This document shows positions 18,467 through 28,582 of a DNA stretch of 64,000 nucleotides, one piece after another; the stretch's first letter is position 1, and every line of letters begins with the position of its first letter. The notes under the pieces are model-generated. The model searched no databases. It saw only the letters and a program-made list of their open reading frames with translations, and was not told the DNA's origin. The stretch covers positions 1,237,324 to 1,301,323 of the forward strand of contig NZ_ASWE01000001.1 in the NCBI RefSeq assembly GCF_000407505.1, in the 5' to 3' direction. The stretch is from Enterococcus phoeniculicola ATCC BAA-412 (GTDB taxonomy: Bacteria; Bacillota; Bacilli; Lactobacillales; Enterococcaceae). Made by a program: the position numbers and the translations under genes.

Positions 18467-19227
18467 TTGAAGCAAATGAACTACTAAAAAAAATGTCTTA
18501 TCAAAAGGTGAATTACGACTCTGTTTTAAAGAAAATGATTCAAATATGGGAGCAGAACGGCATACGACCAAAAATTCTTCTACATAGCTGCTGTGCGCCT
18601 TGCAGTACCTACAGCCTAGAATTTCTAGCAGAGTATGCGGACGTGACTATTTATTTTGCCAACGACAACATACACCCTAGGAATGAATATGAACGTAGAC
18701 GCATTGTTCAACAACAATTCGTTGAACAATTCAATCAGCGTACAAACCATCACGTACAATTTCTTTCTGCTGAGTATAAACCCAATACCTTTATTCAGCT
18801 CGTAAAAGAAAATAAATTAGAAAATGAGCCAGAAGGTGGGGCAAGATGTAGTGCCTGTTTCCATCTAAGATTAGACATCGTTGCAAAAGCTGCTATTTCT
18901 CTTGGTTATGACTATTTTGGGAGTGCCTTAACTATTTCTCCTAAAAAAAACAGTCAGCTTATCAATGAAATTGGCTTAGATATTCAAAAAATTTACAGTA
19001 TAAATTATTTACCAAGTGACTTTAAAAAAAATAAAGGTTATGAACGCTCCATACAAATGTGTAAAGAATATGACATTTATCGACAATGCTATTGTGGCTG
19101 TGTTTTTGCAGCTAAGTCCCAGGGCATTGACTTAAAGCAAATAAATCAAGAGGCGCGTTTATTTGTAAATGAACAAAAAGAGAGCAGAATGGGAGAGTAC
19201 CCATCCTCTAGCCAAAAAACATGCTAG
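18463..19227 (+). CDS. queH: Epoxyqueuosine reductase QueH
   Basis: A 254-aa member of the QueH (formerly DUF208) family: SCCAPCSTYSL near residue 42, GARCSACFHLRL near 126 and CYCGCVF near 207. These cysteines bind Fe-S and metal cofactors. The enzyme reduces epoxyqueuosine to queuosine in tRNA, the last step, as the non-orthologous alternative to QueG. Starts inside the stop of the upstream membrane protein gene. No other queuosine genes are in the window. Confidence 0.9.
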   Translation: MIEANELLKKMSYQKVNYDSVLKKMIQIWEQNGIRPKILLHSCCAPCSTYSLEFLAEYADVTIYFANDNIHPRNEYERRRIVQQQFVEQFNQRTNHHVQFLSAEYKPNTFIQLVKENKLENEPEGGARCSACFHLRLDIVAKAAISLGYDYFGSALTISPKKNSQLINEIGLDIQKIYSINYLPSDFKKNKGYERSIQMCKEYDIYRQCYCGCVFAAKSQGIDLKQINQEARLFVNEQKESRMGEYPSSSQKTC

Positions 19228-19244
19228 AAGATGATGAGAGGCAA

Positions 19245-19391
19245 ACATAGAAGAGGCCTTCTATTCTTCGTTCCGCTTTTAGAGATTGTTGAGAGAAAAA
19301 TGTCGTGGAAATGAGTTTTTTCTCTGTGCAACATTTAATAAGGCCTTATGAAAAGGTGAGATATAACTCAGATAGTTACGTCCCACCTTTG
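19245..19391 (+). repeat. Intergenic repeat, copy B
   Basis: Aligned with copies C and D over GTTGAGAGA...GTGGAAATGAG...CAACATTTAATA and ending in the hairpin AAAGGTGAGATATAACT / AGTTACGTCCCACCTTT (19351-19391). Lies between queH (+) and the DUF6176 gene (-), where it can terminate queH. Confidence 0.7.
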
Positions 19392-19439
19392 TACTCGATG
19401 TCATCAATCATGAAAATTTTCTTTCGATGATGCGCAACC

Positions 19440-19820
19440 CTAGTTCTCAGAAATGAGCGCGTCCGTCTCATCCAATTCCCTTACTTTCATTTGTATCTCA
19501 GGATGAATCATTACAACTTCTGTTTGTAGCAGCATGCCAGAGTTTGGAACAATGCACTTTCGCCAGTACTCAAGATGCTTTTGGTCAACAAAACAATCAC
19601 TACTGGTAACTTCTTCACAGGGAATCCCTTGATAGGAGACCCAGTACAAATAGTGTTTTCCAGCAGTTTGTTCTGAAAAGATACTTTCTACATACATTTT
19701 TTCTCCCGGCAGCGTTTCACAGACAAGCGGCAAATGCTCTCTTAAAAAGTCCATCCATTCGACTACGAGAAGTTCTTTTCCCGCAATTACTTCAAATCTT
19801 TCTAATTCCACATATTTCAT
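19440..19820 (-). CDS. DUF6176-like protein
   Basis: A 126-aa soluble protein whose pattern (VEWMDFLREH, EKMYVESIF, YLYWVSYQG, HLEYWRKCI) fits my recollection of the DUF6176 family, function unknown, probably a ferredoxin-like dimeric barrel. Start at 19820 follows AGGAGG. Cotranscribed with the upstream regulator gene (11-bp gap). Confidence 0.6.
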   Translation of the reverse strand: MKYVELERFEVIAGKELLVVEWMDFLREHLPLVCETLPGEKMYVESIFSEQTAGKHYLYWVSYQGIPCEEVTSSDCFVDQKHLEYWRKCIVPNSGMLLQTEVVMIHPEIQMKVRELDETDALISEN

Positions 19821-19831
19821 TTCACATCCTC

Positions 19832-20554
19832 CTATGAATGAACCCAATACGTTTGCCCATCCTTGGTTCGTTGCATAAATCCATATTCAATCAAATATCT
19901 TCGAACCGTCACATAGTCAGTAAACATTTGTTTTAAGATTTCATTGACTGCTTGTTCCGAATAATTTTTCTGACGATCAAATTTCTTAACTGTTTCTCCT
20001 AGAATAATGATTTTTCGTTTCTCTTTACTAGGAAATTGTTGAACAAAGCCATTTTCATCAACATAGGTTTGAATAACTCTTTTTCTTTCAGCCTCGGTTA
20101 TTTGATACCGGTCATCAATCATTGTAGCACCCTCATGTGGAAGTGGAGGAGTCGCTATAGATAAAAGACTCATCATCGCAACAAAAACACGTGCTTGGCG
20201 TTCTTTTTCCTTTAATTTAAATCGGTGATTTCGCACAGTTGAAGTGGAAATACCCATTCTTTGTGCAATCACTGTATCGCTAATTCCCTGTGCAAATAAT
20301 GTAAACACCTCTTGTTGTGTCTCTGATAAACCGCTAAAAGAGCGTGGGAGTGAAAGTAACGCTGTTAGTACCCCATCATGCTGCGTTGCTACATGTCTTT
20401 TAATTGCGCGAGCGGCTGTCTGCTGAAGCTCTCCATCTTTGTAAATCACCCCTTCTTCAAACGATTCCCCACAAAATAAACATTGATAGTGTTGGTCTGA
20501 AAAGGTAAAACCTTCCTTATAATCAGCTATTTCATAAACTTTTGATTTATCCAT
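19832..20554 (-). CDS. LuxR-type HTH/DUF2087 transcriptional regulator
   Basis: A 240-aa protein: N-terminal zinc-ribbon-like segment (CLFCGESF, about residues 25-32, and H..H at 53-58), a LuxR/GerE-type HTH (LSETQQEVFTLFAQGISDTV, then IAQRMGISTSTVRNHRFKLK, about 75-120) and a C-terminal DUF2087 domain (about 155-240). DUF2087 is found in Firmicutes regulators of unknown ligand. AGGAGAG supports the start at 20554. First gene of a two-gene operon with the DUF6176 protein. Confidence 0.75.
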   Translation of the reverse strand: MDKSKVYEIADYKEGFTFSDQHYQCLFCGESFEEGVIYKDGELQQTAARAIKRHVATQHDGVLTALLSLPRSFSGLSETQQEVFTLFAQGISDTVIAQRMGISTSTVRNHRFKLKEKERQARVFVAMMSLLSIATPPLPHEGATMIDDRYQITEAERKRVIQTYVDENGFVQQFPSKEKRKIIILGETVKKFDRQKNYSEQAVNEILKQMFTDYVTVRRYLIEYGFMQRTKDGQTYWVHS

Positions 20555-20781
20555 TTGTTCTCTCCTAAACATAAAGTAGTTTCGTTTACACAATTGTAAC
20601 ATATAAAATTTCTGTTTGCACTAAAAGGGACAAAATCTATTTAATCTATATATATATAAACGAAAATAATATGAAAACCACTCTTCCTCATACTATTTAC
20701 ACCTAATTATAACCAAACATTCATTTTTTGCTTTTTTTATGCTACTATAGAGAGCAACAAGAAAACAAGGTGGTTATGCAC

Positions 20782-21957
20782 ATGAATAAGCTGGAAAATC
20801 GATTTAACCAACAGGTCTATAAGATTGCCGTTTCAACTATTCGACAGTTTGACGAAACGGTTTCACCAATTCCTGATATTTTAAAACTTACATTAGGAGA
20901 ACCTGATTTCAACACACCTGAACACGTAAAAGCTGCGGGCAAAGAAGCGATTGAACAAAATTTTAGTCATTATACAGGAATGTCTGGCTTATTGGACGTG
21001 CGAGAGGCGACTACTTATTTTTTAAAAGAAAAATATCACCTATCTTATGATAGTCAGACAGAAACGCTCGTCACAGTAGGCGCAACTGAAGCAATTTCTG
21101 CAACCTTACTTGCTATATTAAATCCTGGAGACAAAGTCTTATTACCTGCACCCATCTACCCAGGCTACGAACCTATGATTACTTTGGCAGGAGCGGAAGC
21201 AGTCTACATTGACACGCGGCCAAATCAGTTTATTCTTTCTCCTGAGATGATTGAAAAGGCAATGAATGAACATGGAGAAGATGTAAAAGCGATTATATTA
21301 AATTACCCAAGTAATCCAACTGGTGTCACCTATTCAAGAGAAGAGGTTCGCGCAATCGCAGATGTCCTGAGCAAGTATCCGGTATTTGTAGTGAGTGACG
21401 AGGTATATAGTGAGCTAACCTATGGAGAGTCTCATGTATCTATCGCCGAATATTTAAAAGAACAAACTATCCTTATTAATGGTCTGTCAAAATCACATGC
21501 AATGACTGGATGGCGAATTGGGTTTATTTTTGCACCAGCAGAACTAACAAATCAAATTATAAAAGTTCACCAGTATTTAGTGACATCTGCTGCCACAGTT
21601 TCACAAAAAGCTGCTGTTAAAGCACTGATTGAGGGAATAAACGATGCTGAAGTGATGAAAAAAGAATATCTAAAAAGAAGAGACTTTTTATATGAAAAAA
21701 TGGTTTCTCTTGGATTTGAGATTGCAAGGCCTTCTGGTGCCTTCTACTTATTTGCAAAAATACCAGAGGGATATATTCAAGATTCGATGTCTTTTTGCGT
21801 AGACTTAGCTGAAAAAAATGCCTTGGCAGTAATTCCGGGTATCGCTTTCGGGCCGGAAGCAGAGGGGTATATTCGAGTAAGTTACGCAACATCTATAGAA
21901 GTGTTGGAAGAAGCGATGGGGCGTTTAGAGACTTATCTGATCCAACAGAGAATCTAA
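20782..21957 (+). CDS. patA: PatA-like PLP aminotransferase
   Basis: A 391-aa class I aminotransferase close to B. subtilis PatA (N-acetyl-LL-diaminopimelate aminotransferase of the lysine/DAP pathway): shared PIYPGYEP, YPSNPTGVT, SDE(I/V)YSELTY and LSKSHAMTGWRIGF with PLP lysine K237, and VSQKAA. An aromatic aminotransferase role is an alternative. Start 20782 has AAGGTGG at 8-9 bp; ATG 20776 is too close. No other lysine-pathway genes adjoin it. Confidence 0.8.
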   Translation: MNKLENRFNQQVYKIAVSTIRQFDETVSPIPDILKLTLGEPDFNTPEHVKAAGKEAIEQNFSHYTGMSGLLDVREATTYFLKEKYHLSYDSQTETLVTVGATEAISATLLAILNPGDKVLLPAPIYPGYEPMITLAGAEAVYIDTRPNQFILSPEMIEKAMNEHGEDVKAIILNYPSNPTGVTYSREEVRAIADVLSKYPVFVVSDEVYSELTYGESHVSIAEYLKEQTILINGLSKSHAMTGWRIGFIFAPAELTNQIIKVHQYLVTSAATVSQKAAVKALIEGINDAEVMKKEYLKRRDFLYEKMVSLGFEIARPSGAFYLFAKIPEGYIQDSMSFCVDLAEKNALAVIPGIAFGPEAEGYIRVSYATSIEVLEEAMGRLETYLIQQRI

Positions 21958-22093
21958 TTCGCAAACTTTTTGAGATTCGGACAGAAGTATTCAGTTTCGA
22001 GAACAGGTACTGTGTTTCATAGGAAGTGAAGCTATGTGGATTTGCAACACTAGGTACATCTTTTTCTTTTAGAAATAGATGTAGAGATGCAAT

Positions 22094-22246
22094 TTCAGCT
22101 TATTTTCCAAGCCTTCAACTCTAGCATGTCCCATGCGTAGAAGTTGTTGAGAGACAAACGCAGTGGAGATGAGTTCCTTCTTTTCCCAACCTTTATTAAT
22201 AGTTTACGAGGGTGGGGTATAACTTAATCAGTTATGTCCCACCTTC
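22094..22246 (+). repeat. Intergenic repeat, copy C
   Basis: About 150 bp highly similar to copy D: TTCAGCTTATTTT, a first hairpin CAACTCTAGCATG/CATGCGTAGAAGTTG, the motif AACGCAGTGGAGATGAGTT, and the 3' hairpin GGTGGGG...AACTTAATCAGTT...CCCACC (22208-22246). Sits after patA. The preceding 22000-22093 looks like a diverged or inserted segment. Confidence 0.8.
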
Positions 22247-22317
22247 AAAAAATCTTATGATATATGCTTTTTTATTCATTCTTCATGAGATTTTTTCTTT
22301 TTACTGAGAGAAAGGGC

Positions 22318-22353
22318 TTGCACTCATGTTGAATATATGCTATTCTCAACATG
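22318..22353 (+). promoter_or_regulatory. Promoter of the beta-glucoside operon with flanking inverted repeat
   Basis: -35 TTGCAC (22318-22323), 17-bp spacer, extended -10 TGCTATTCT (-10 22341-22346). CATGTTGA (22325-22332) and TCAACATG (22346-22353) form an 8-bp inverted repeat around the spacer and -10, a possible operator. Confidence 0.55.
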
Positions 22354-22357
22354 TAAG

Positions 22358-22428
22358 AGGATTGTTACTGTTCGGCAGGCAAAACCAGAATCTAGCTAAC
22401 CATTTTTAGGGCGGATTCTAGGTTTTTT
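22358..22428 (+). promoter_or_regulatory. RAT antiterminator and terminator in the licT leader
   Basis: GGATTGTTACTG then GGCAGGCAAAACC (22359-22386) matches the ribonucleic antiterminator bound by BglG/LicT proteins and overlaps the 5' arm of a terminator (AACCAGAATC / GATTCTAGGTT, then T7). In the absence of beta-glucoside the terminator should form before licT. Confidence 0.88.
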
Positions 22429-22456
22429 TATTTTTCTTGAGGAGGACATCTATTCT

Positions 22457-23311
22457 ATGATCATCGAAAAAATATATAATAATAATGTTGTTCTTTCAAA
22501 AAATAAAGACGGGGACGAAATCATTTTTATGGGACGAGGTCTTGCATTCCAAAAAAAGACAGGCGATTCTCTTGATGAAGATAAGATTGAAAAAGAATTC
22601 ATCTTAAAAGACTCTTCAACTGCAGGACAATTTCAACAATTATTGGCAGATGTGCCGTCTGATGAAATCGATTTAGTGAAACAAATAGTCGACATGGCTG
22701 AAGAAAAGCTCTCTGTAGCACTTTCGCCAAACATTTATGTGACGCTCACCGATCATATTCATTATGCGTTACAGCGCTCAAAAGAAGATGTACTCATTCC
22801 GAATCCTTTACTTTTTGAAATTAAAAAGTTCTATGGAAAAGAGTTCAAAGTCGCCAAAGAAGCACTAACGCTTATAGAAAAACAGATGGGGATTCTTTTC
22901 CCAGATGATGAAGCAGGATTTATTGCTTTTCATTTTGTCAATAGCGAACAAGCAAATGGCAATATGGAAGTGACAATGACAGCAACCACAATGGTACGAG
23001 ATATCTTAAGTATTATCAGCCGCTTTTTTGGTATTCTATTTAATGAAGAGTCTCTTAATTATCAACGAATCGTTACGCATCTTCAGTTTTTTGCTCAAAG
23101 ATATCTCAGAAATGAAACTCAAGAAGAAGTGGATGTGTTCTTATATGAACTGATTCAGTCAAAATATCCACAGGCGTTTCAATGTGTGTTGAGAATCAAT
23201 GATTTTTTAGTCAAAACCCAGCAAAAACCGATTGAAAAATCGGAACAAATTTATTTAACGATTCATGTACAGCGAGTCGTTGGAGAAACACAACATTTCT
23301 CTCAATCATAA
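22457..23311 (+). CDS. licT: BglG/LicT-family transcriptional antiterminator
   Basis: A 284-aa protein: RNA-binding CAT domain (residues 1-56, VVLSKNKDGDEIIFMGRGLA) and two PTS regulation domains. The four conserved histidines are H100, H159, H208 and H270, essentially the positions known in B. subtilis LicT. BglP phosphorylates PRD1 when no substrate is transported; HPr activates through PRD2. It binds the RAT elements before its own gene and before bglP. The stop codon overlaps the first bases of the second RAT. Confidence 0.92.
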   Translation: MIIEKIYNNNVVLSKNKDGDEIIFMGRGLAFQKKTGDSLDEDKIEKEFILKDSSTAGQFQQLLADVPSDEIDLVKQIVDMAEEKLSVALSPNIYVTLTDHIHYALQRSKEDVLIPNPLLFEIKKFYGKEFKVAKEALTLIEKQMGILFPDDEAGFIAFHFVNSEQANGNMEVTMTATTMVRDILSIISRFFGILFNEESLNYQRIVTHLQFFAQRYLRNETQEEVDVFLYELIQSKYPQAFQCVLRINDFLVKTQQKPIEKSEQIYLTIHVQRVVGETQHFSQS

Positions 23312-23397
23312 GGATTGTTACTGTTTGGCAGGCAAAACCTAGATTGAAAAAACAAGGATTGTTTTCGGACAATTGTTTTTTCAGTTTAGGTTTTTTT
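23309..23397 (+). promoter_or_regulatory. Second RAT antiterminator and terminator, before bglP
   Basis: AGGATTGTTACTG/TTTGGCAGGCAAAACC (23311-23339) overlaps a long terminator stem AAACCTA...AAAAAACAA / TTGTTTTTT...TTTAGGTTT with T-tail ending at 23397. It allows separate LicT control of bglP-bglA. Confidence 0.9.
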
Positions 23398-23430
23398 GTA
23401 TACATAAAACAAAGAAAGAAGGAAGAAAAA

Positions 23431-25293
23431 ATGGATAACAAAGAAGTAGGAAAACGCGTACTTGAATCAGTCGGCGGCGAAAAAAACGTAAACAGTCTTG
23501 TTCATTGTGCGACACGACTACGATTCAAACTAAAAGATGAATCAGTTGCAGATACAGAAAAATTAAAGGCTGATCCTGATGTCATTCAAGTTGTCCAAAG
23601 TGGTGGACAGTATCAAGTCGTTATCGGCAGCAATGTCGCGGATGTTTACAAAGCAATTATGGAAGACTCTTCTTTGGGTGAGACACCTAAAGAAGAAGGG
23701 GAAAAAGGCAATATTTTGAATCAGCTGATTGACATCATCTCCAGTATTTTCACCCCATTTCTAGGGGCAATGGCTGCAGCAGGGGTGCTGAAAGGGTTTC
23801 TCTCTTTAGCTGTTGTGTTGGGTTGGTTAAGTGATACACAAGGAACTTACCAGATTCTCTTTGCTGCTGCAGATGGTATTTTTACTTTCCTCCCTATTAT
23901 GCTTGCAATTACAGCAGCGAAAAAGTTTAACACGAATCAATTTTTATCCGTAGCAATCGCTATGGCAATGGTTTATCCAGCTATCTCACAAATAGCATCA
24001 GATGGAGCTGCTTTAGATTTCTTTGGAATACCAGCTATCTTGTCGCCGTCTGGTTATACTTCATCGGTTATTCCCATTCTTTTAGCAGTATGGCTCCAAA
24101 GTAAATTTGAACCATTAGTGAAAAAAATTGTTCCACAATTTCTACAAACGATTCTTGTTCCTCTAATTGTTTTGTTAGTGATGGTTCCTCTGACCTTTTT
24201 AGTTGTAGGACCGCTAGGAACCGTTATCGGACAAGGACTCGGAAGCTTGTTCAACAGCGTATATAACTTCAGTCCATTAGTAGCTGGCTTAATTATGGGT
24301 GGTTTTTGGCAAGTATTCGTTATGTTTGGCATGCATTGGGGATTTGTTCCACTAATTTTCTTAAACATCGAACAGCTTCACTATGATGTCTTGATGCCTA
24401 TGCTATTACCAGCAGTGCTTGCACAAGGGGGAGCAGCCCTTGCAGTTGCTTTACGTACCAAAGATTCAAAACTGCGTCAACTAGGGATTTCATCAACCAT
24501 TACTTCATTTTTTGGAATCACAGAACCAACTGTTTACGGCGTGACACTGCCTTTGAAAAAACCATTTATCGTCGCTTGTATAAGTAGTGCAATTGGTGGG
24601 GCAGTAGTCGGAATGAGCGGAGCAAAAGCATTTGCCAATGGTTTAGTTAGTCTATTGTCTATTCCATCATTTATTAGTACCATTGATGGAGTGGAATCTA
24701 ATGTAACAATGGCGATTCTTGCAACGGCAGGAGCATTTATCCTAGCCTTTATTGGTACACTAGTTGTAGGCTTTGATGATCCTGCAGCAGAAACAAACGC
24801 AACGAAACCCTCAGCCACAACTTTAACTGAAACAAATGCTCGTCACATTCTACAAAGCCCACTAACTGGGAAAATTGTTGCGCTAAGCGACGTAAAAGAT
24901 CCTGTATTCTCTTCAGGAGCAATGGGAAAAGGGTTGGCTATTGAACCAGAAGAAGGAGAGTTGATTGCTCCAGCTGATGGAGAAATTACAACAATCTTCC
25001 CAACAGGTCATGCAGTTGGCTTTACAACAACAGACGGAATTGAAATTTTAATGCACATTGGCATGGATACAGTAGAACTAAATGGCGACGGATTTACTCC
25101 CCATGTAAAACAAGGAGAGAAAGTCACTGCTGGACAATCGCTCGTTTCATTTGATATAGACAAGATTCAGGCGGCTGGCTATTCTACGATTACGCCAATT
25201 GTCATTACAAATACGAACACATTTGCAGATGTATTGGACTTAAATCAGGAAGAAATTATTCAAGGGGAAGAGTTTCTTACTATTGTTAAATAA
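23431..25293 (+). CDS. bglP: Beta-glucoside PTS permease EIIBCA
   Basis: A 620-aa protein with domain order B-C-A: EIIB with phosphorylation C26 in LVHCATRLRF; EIIC membrane domain (about 105-460, eight or more helices, including GITEPTVYG); EIIA of glucose type with active H542 in MHIGMDTVEL. It takes up and phosphorylates beta-glucosides such as salicin or arbutin. The ATG at 23431 follows GAAGGAAG; the frame upstream runs through the terminator and is not coding. Regulated by the RAT upstream. Confidence 0.93.
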   Translation: MDNKEVGKRVLESVGGEKNVNSLVHCATRLRFKLKDESVADTEKLKADPDVIQVVQSGGQYQVVIGSNVADVYKAIMEDSSLGETPKEEGEKGNILNQLIDIISSIFTPFLGAMAAAGVLKGFLSLAVVLGWLSDTQGTYQILFAAADGIFTFLPIMLAITAAKKFNTNQFLSVAIAMAMVYPAISQIASDGAALDFFGIPAILSPSGYTSSVIPILLAVWLQSKFEPLVKKIVPQFLQTILVPLIVLLVMVPLTFLVVGPLGTVIGQGLGSLFNSVYNFSPLVAGLIMGGFWQVFVMFGMHWGFVPLIFLNIEQLHYDVLMPMLLPAVLAQGGAALAVALRTKDSKLRQLGISSTITSFFGITEPTVYGVTLPLKKPFIVACISSAIGGAVVGMSGAKAFANGLVSLLSIPSFISTIDGVESNVTMAILATAGAFILAFIGTLVVGFDDPAAETNATKPSATTLTETNARHILQSPLTGKIVALSDVKDPVFSSGAMGKGLAIEPEEGELIAPADGEITTIFPTGHAVGFTTTDGIEILMHIGMDTVELNGDGFTPHVKQGEKVTAGQSLVSFDIDKIQAAGYSTITPIVITNTNTFADVLDLNQEEIIQGEEFLTIVK

Positions 25294-26769
<1,476 letters not shown>

Positions 26770-26850
26770 CTGCCGACTTAAAGCATGCTGAAAAATATCA
26801 GCGTAGATAGTTGATACAGGTTTAAAAGCATCTTGTTAAGCGCTCGATAA

Positions 26851-26909
26851 TAAAAACAACACCCTTTCTAACTGGCTATTCACCAGCTAGAAAGGGTGTT
26901 GTTTTTTTA
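26851..26909. terminator. Bidirectional terminator after bglA
   Basis: AACAACACCCTTTCTA with its complement TAGAAAGGGTGTTGTT, inner CTGG/CCAG pairing, T and A tails on both sides. It contains the stop codon of the convergent small gene. Confidence 0.92.
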
Positions 26910-27113
26910 TTTTGTATTTAAATAAGTAAACAACCCGCCAATGCTTGATTCCTCTAATTGAACTTCTTTTCCGTCAATCAACGCTTTAATTACACGATAG
27001 TTATCTTGTAAATCAGGGACTTCCTTATATTGTGCAGCAACAAAGTCACTTGCCTTTTCATATGTTTTCACTTGTTCATTTGAATCGCCTATTGAATAAT
27101 GAATTTCTAACAT
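26907..27113 (-). CDS. Small conserved protein, unknown function
   Basis: A 68-aa acidic protein starting MLEIHYSIGD, with AAGGAA ahead of the ATG at 27113; a longer frame to 27194 lacks a ribosome site. The pattern (short beta-rich start, Y/F-x-V mid region) is faintly like DUF4649 of streptococci, but I am not certain. Single gene, convergent with bglA. Confidence 0.6.
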   Translation of the reverse strand: MLEIHYSIGDSNEQVKTYEKASDFVAAQYKEVPDLQDNYRVIKALIDGKEVQLEESSIGGLFTYLNTK

Positions 27114-27268
27114 GTTCTTTCCTTCTTTCTCTATCAATACCTGTAGTTTACCACTCTTTCTTCTATTCGCAGAGGATATTGTCTTTTCAAGCATACCTAG
27201 TCTTTGTATCTCAGATAGAGAAAAATGAACTTTGCGATTTTTCTTTCATTATTTTTTTAAAGTAGAGA

Positions 27269-27306
27269 TTTACAAAAAATTTACACAGCTTAACCACATC
27301 TTTACC
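27269..27306 (+). promoter_or_regulatory. Pho-box-like array upstream of pstS
   Basis: Four TTTACA-like hexamers in 10-11-bp phase: TTTACA (27269), TTTACA (27280), TTAACC (27290), TTTACC (27301). The B. subtilis PhoP site consists of TT(A/T/C)ACA-like direct repeats with an 11-bp period. A further TTTACA lies at 27323. The genes for a PhoPR-type pair are 3 kb away. Confidence 0.6.
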
Positions 27307-27376
27307 TCAAATCAACTCAGCATTTACATCTACTTGATAAACTAAGCTTGTACTTAAGAGAGGAGAACTCAAATAC

Positions 27377-28270
27377 ATGAAAAAGACAGTTTTTGCTTTA
27401 GCAACTTTAGGATTATTCTTAGCTGGATGCGGCAATCAAGCAGCTACAGACAGCAGCAGTGCAAGCGCAGGAAGCTCTGCAAATACATCAAATGAACAAG
27501 TGAAAATCGTTGCGGTGGGATCAACTGCTTTACAACCTCTAGTTGATGCCGCACAAACAAGCTTTACTCAAGAAAATCCGAATTATCAAATCTCTGTCCA
27601 AGGAGGCGGAAGCGGAACTGGACTCAGTCAAGTAGCAGATGGAGCAGTAACCATTGGAAACTCTGATGTCTTCGCAGAAGAAAAAGACGGAGTTCCAGCT
27701 AAAGAGTTGGTTGATCATCGAGTGGCTGTTGTTGGAATGGCACCCGTGGTCAATAAAGATGTTAATGTTAAAAATTTATCTAAACAGCAGCTCATTGACA
27801 TTTTCACTGGAAAAATTACAAATTGGAATGAAGTAGGCGGTACGGATGAAAAAATTTCAGTGATTAATCGCGCAAGCGGTAGCGGTACGCGAGCAACCTT
27901 TGAAAAATGGGGACTGGATGGAGCGTCCACTATTCAAGCACAAGAACAAGATTCTTCTGGAACGGTTCGACAAATTGTTGCACAAACACCAGGAGCAATC
28001 AGCTACCTTGCCTTTTCTTATTTAGATTCTTCCATTCAGGCACTTAGCTTGGACGATGTAGAACCAACCGCTGAAAATGTAGCAGATAACAGCTGGAAAA
28101 TCTGGTCTTATGAACACATGTATACAAAAGGTGAGCCTGATGCAAATGTAAAAGCCTTTTTAGACTATATGATGAGTGAAACGATTCAAAATGGTCCAGT
28201 AAAAGAGTTAGGCTATCTGCCGATAACAGACATGAAGGTAGAACGAGACGTTGACGGAAACATAAAATAG
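27377..28270 (+). CDS. pstS: Phosphate-binding lipoprotein PstS
   Basis: A 297-aa lipoprotein: signal peptide with lipobox LAGC (C18), Ser/Ala-rich linker (about 25-40), then a PBP-like domain with phosphate-binding segments VGSTALQPL, GGGSGTGL and NRASGSGTRATFE. It captures phosphate for the Pst ABC transporter. No pstCAB genes follow, so this copy is solitary, and the membrane and ATPase subunits must be encoded elsewhere. The upstream Pho-box-like array suggests control by the PhoPR pair located just downstream in the opposite direction. Confidence 0.92.
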   Translation: MKKTVFALATLGLFLAGCGNQAATDSSSASAGSSANTSNEQVKIVAVGSTALQPLVDAAQTSFTQENPNYQISVQGGGSGTGLSQVADGAVTIGNSDVFAEEKDGVPAKELVDHRVAVVGMAPVVNKDVNVKNLSKQQLIDIFTGKITNWNEVGGTDEKISVINRASGSGTRATFEKWGLDGASTIQAQEQDSSGTVRQIVAQTPGAISYLAFSYLDSSIQALSLDDVEPTAENVADNSWKIWSYEHMYTKGEPDANVKAFLDYMMSETIQNGPVKELGYLPITDMKVERDVDGNIK

Positions 28271-28321
28271 AAACACTGTTTTTGTTTTCTTTCCCCTATA
28301 TCCTAGAGGTCGGGACAGAAT

Positions 28322-28478
28322 TGTTCAGCTTATTTTGGAAGCCTTCAACTCTAGCATGTTTCATGCGTAGAAGTTGATGAGAGCGAAACGCAGTGGAGAT
28401 GAGTTACTTCTGTTCCCACCGTTTATTAAGATTTTACAAAGGTGTGGAATAACTTAATTAGTTATGTCCCACCTTTGT
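28322..28478 (+). repeat. Intergenic repeat, copy D
   Basis: Best full copy: TTCAGCTTATTTT at 28324, first hairpin 28343-28376 (CAACTCTAGCATG / CATGCGTAGAAGTTG), CAGTGGAGATGAGTT, TTCCCACC, and 3' hairpin AAAGGTGTGGAATAACT / AGTTATGTCCCACCTTT (about 28438-28476). Downstream of pstS. Confidence 0.8.
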
Positions 28479-28486
28479 TTATTAGC

Positions 28487-28546
28487 AAAAAAAGCCCCGC
28501 CAAAAGCAGAAAAATTCTAGCTTTTAGCGGGGCTTATCTGTTTTTT
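28487..28546. terminator. Bidirectional terminator between pstS and phoR
   Basis: AAGCCCCGC..AAAAGC and GCTTTT.AGCGGGGCTT arms with A-run upstream and T6 downstream. Confidence 0.88.
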
Positions 28547-28582
28547 GAGAATGGTCATTGACTGGCTAGTCAATTGTAGCCT

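Noticed and set aside
23344..23430. N-terminal extension of bglP
   Set aside because: The extra codons lie in the RAT terminator stem; the PTS EIIB domain starts at the ATG at 23431.
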